This document shows positions 5,252-6,469 of a stretch of DNA of 6,469 nt, piece by piece (the stretch's first letter is position 1; each line of letters opens with the position of its first letter). Below the pieces are notes generated by a model. The model had not been told where the DNA came from. It worked only from the letters and a program-made list of their open reading frames with translations, and made no database searches. Source of the DNA: an uncultured Bacillota bacterium (GTDB taxonomy: Bacteria > Bacillota > Clostridia > Peptostreptococcales > Anaerovoracaceae); NCBI GenBank assembly GCA_902465215.1, contig CABQMM010000075.1, forward strand, positions 1-6,469. The letters run 5' to 3'. The position numbers and the translations under genes were made by a program.

Positions 5252-6469
5252 ACATCTGTTTATATATATAAAATACATGATTCCTTCCCTATTTGATTTA
5301 TCGGTGTATTCCATTTGTTCTATGATCAGCGGTATGATGACAAGCAAATGGATTAATGCAACCGCAATGGGGGCGGTGAGTGTTGCTTCGCCTTATGTAT
5401 CCTTCATCTATGCTTATGGTCTTATTTACGGTGTGGGCGGAGCAACAGTCGTATCCGTTTATCGTGGACGCGGAGAGGAAGAAACTGCTAAAAAGGCTTT
5501 CACACTGAACCTGACGTTTATGGTGGCTACGATCCTGGCAATTGCTGCTGCGGCTTTTTTGTTTGCAAACCAGCTGGCGAGGCTTTTAGGCGCAACGCCG
5601 GAAAATATGGAGTATGTGATTCAGTACCTGCGTATCACAGCACTTTTTACGCTTCCATACGGATTCTCCTATTCATTAAGCATGCTGTTGAAAGCCGATG
5701 GACATCCCCTGGTGGGATTGGCGGGCTCGGCTGCCGCATCCGGAACAAATCTTATATTATTGTTTGTTTTAGTAAAAGTAATGCATATGGACATTGCCGG
5801 TGTGGCATTGGCAACCGCCATGGCACAGGTAGTTCTTTCTATTATATATTTCTCACATTTTTTAACCAAACGTTCCACACTTAAACTGGTACGGTTTACT
5901 TTCAGCTGGAAAGAGATAGGGCGTATAGTGCAATTGGGTATACCGGATGCTCTAAGTGAAGCTTCTTCCGGTGTGTTTGCAATTATATTCAATTACCTGG
6001 CATTTCGTACCATGGGCGAAGATGGAATCGTTATTTTCTCCATCATAAACTACATTAATTTGCTGGCGGTCCAAATGCTCCTTGGCGCAACGCAAGGGAT
6101 GCAGCCTCTGGTCAGCTTTGCAAAGGGGAAAAAGGATCCTGCGCTTTGCAAATTATACCTGAGGTTCGCAAGGATCTTTTCGGTTGTTATTGTCGCGGCG
6201 ATTTTTTCAATCTGCGTGTTCGGCACAGATTGGGTGGTTTCCGGGTTTATTTCCCCAGGTGATACCCATATATATGCACAGGCCAGACGCGCACTGCTGA
6301 TTTTTTCCGGGTCACTGATCCCGGTAGGGTTTAACATAGTTTCAATCGGTTATTTTTCTGCTATGGAGTTGCCAAAGTACTCGCAATTTTTATCTTTGTT
6401 TCGAGGCTCGGTTGGGATCACACTGATCGGAATACTGTTGGCGGCGCTTTTGGGAGAAACCGGCATCTG
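5229..6469 (+). CDS. MATE-family multidrug/organic-cation transporter, 3' end cut by window
   Basis: A multi-helix secondary transporter of the MATE family, which exports organic molecules using sodium or proton gradients. The frame stays open for 413 codons to the window edge; family members have about 440-460 residues, so perhaps 30-45 are missing. MATE marks include the basic N-terminus leading into KYMIPS (15-20), GVGGATVVSVYRGRGEEE (68-85), SMLLKADGHP (151-160), the half-repeat start GRIVQLGIPDALSEASSG (231-248) and LLGATQGMQPLVSFAKGKKD (284-303). ATG 5229 is preferred because it keeps the usual N-terminal helix; ATG 5208 in the same frame is possible, and ATG 5277 would cut into the first helix. 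The ribosome site is weak (AAGAG-like). The start lies 23 bases inside the DUF624 gene, suggesting coupled translation. The substrate is unknown. Confidence 0.88.
   Translation, partial: MNWKEKRRHLFIYIKYMIPSLFDLSVYSICSMISGMMTSKWINATAMGAVSVASPYVSFIYAYGLIYGVGGATVVSVYRGRGEEETAKKAFTLNLTFMVATILAIAAAAFLFANQLARLLGATPENMEYVIQYLRITALFTLPYGFSYSLSMLLKADGHPLVGLAGSAAASGTNLILLFVLVKVMHMDIAGVALATAMAQVVLSIIYFSHFLTKRSTLKLVRFTFSWKEIGRIVQLGIPDALSEASSGVFAIIFNYLAFRTMGEDGIVIFSIINYINLLAVQMLLGATQGMQPLVSFAKGKKDPALCKLYLRFARIFSVVIVAAIFSICVFGTDWVVSGFISPGDTHIYAQARRALLIFSGSLIPVGFNIVSIGYFSAMELPKYSQFLSLFRGSVGITLIGILLAALLGETGI

Noticed and set aside
1..6469. CRISPR array, insertion sequence, tRNA or toxin-antitoxin genes
   Set aside because: No regularly spaced direct repeats, transposase motifs, tRNA cloverleaf sequences or small paired genes could be seen on either strand.

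Overview
The window reads as part of a carbohydrate-utilisation gene cluster from a Gram-positive, low-to-moderate GC bacterium, most likely an anaerobic member of the Clostridia. This rests on strong AGGAGG-type ribosome sites, a lipoprotein solute-binding protein, a YesL/DUF624 membrane protein next to a sugar transporter, and gene families common in plant-fibre degraders. No species can be named from the sequence. All six genes lie on the + strand and are closely packed.

Layout. Positions 1-234 hold no convincing gene. They contain a weak terminator-like hairpin, an AT-rich leader with a plausible sigma-A promoter (146-174), and the ribosome site of the first gene. Then follow a MalE-type solute-binding lipoprotein (235-1512), a 94-base gap with an 11-bp stem-loop, a MalF-type permease (1607-2479), and a MalG-type permease (2479-3309) whose start overlaps the previous stop by one base. 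Eighteen bases later comes a complete family CE15 (glucuronoyl esterase-like) hydrolase (3328-4440). A 151-base gap with nested palindromes and a long stem-loop precedes a DUF624/YesL-family membrane protein (4592-5251). Last is a MATE-family transporter that starts inside the end of that gene (5229) and runs off the right edge with an estimated few dozen residues missing.

How the genes may work together. The binding protein would capture an oligosaccharide and the two permeases would import it. No ATPase is encoded here, so a shared MsmK-type ATPase elsewhere is expected. The esterase has no signal peptide, so it should act in the cytoplasm on the imported sugar. A CE15 enzyme here suggests that the cargo carries an esterified uronic acid, such as a glucuronoxylan fragment, taken up with its ester intact. 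That is the most interesting idea in the window. The DUF624 protein is a usual companion of such importers but has no settled function. The MATE protein may export a by-product or toxic compound, or may simply share the transcript. No mobile element, CRISPR array, tRNA or rRNA was seen.
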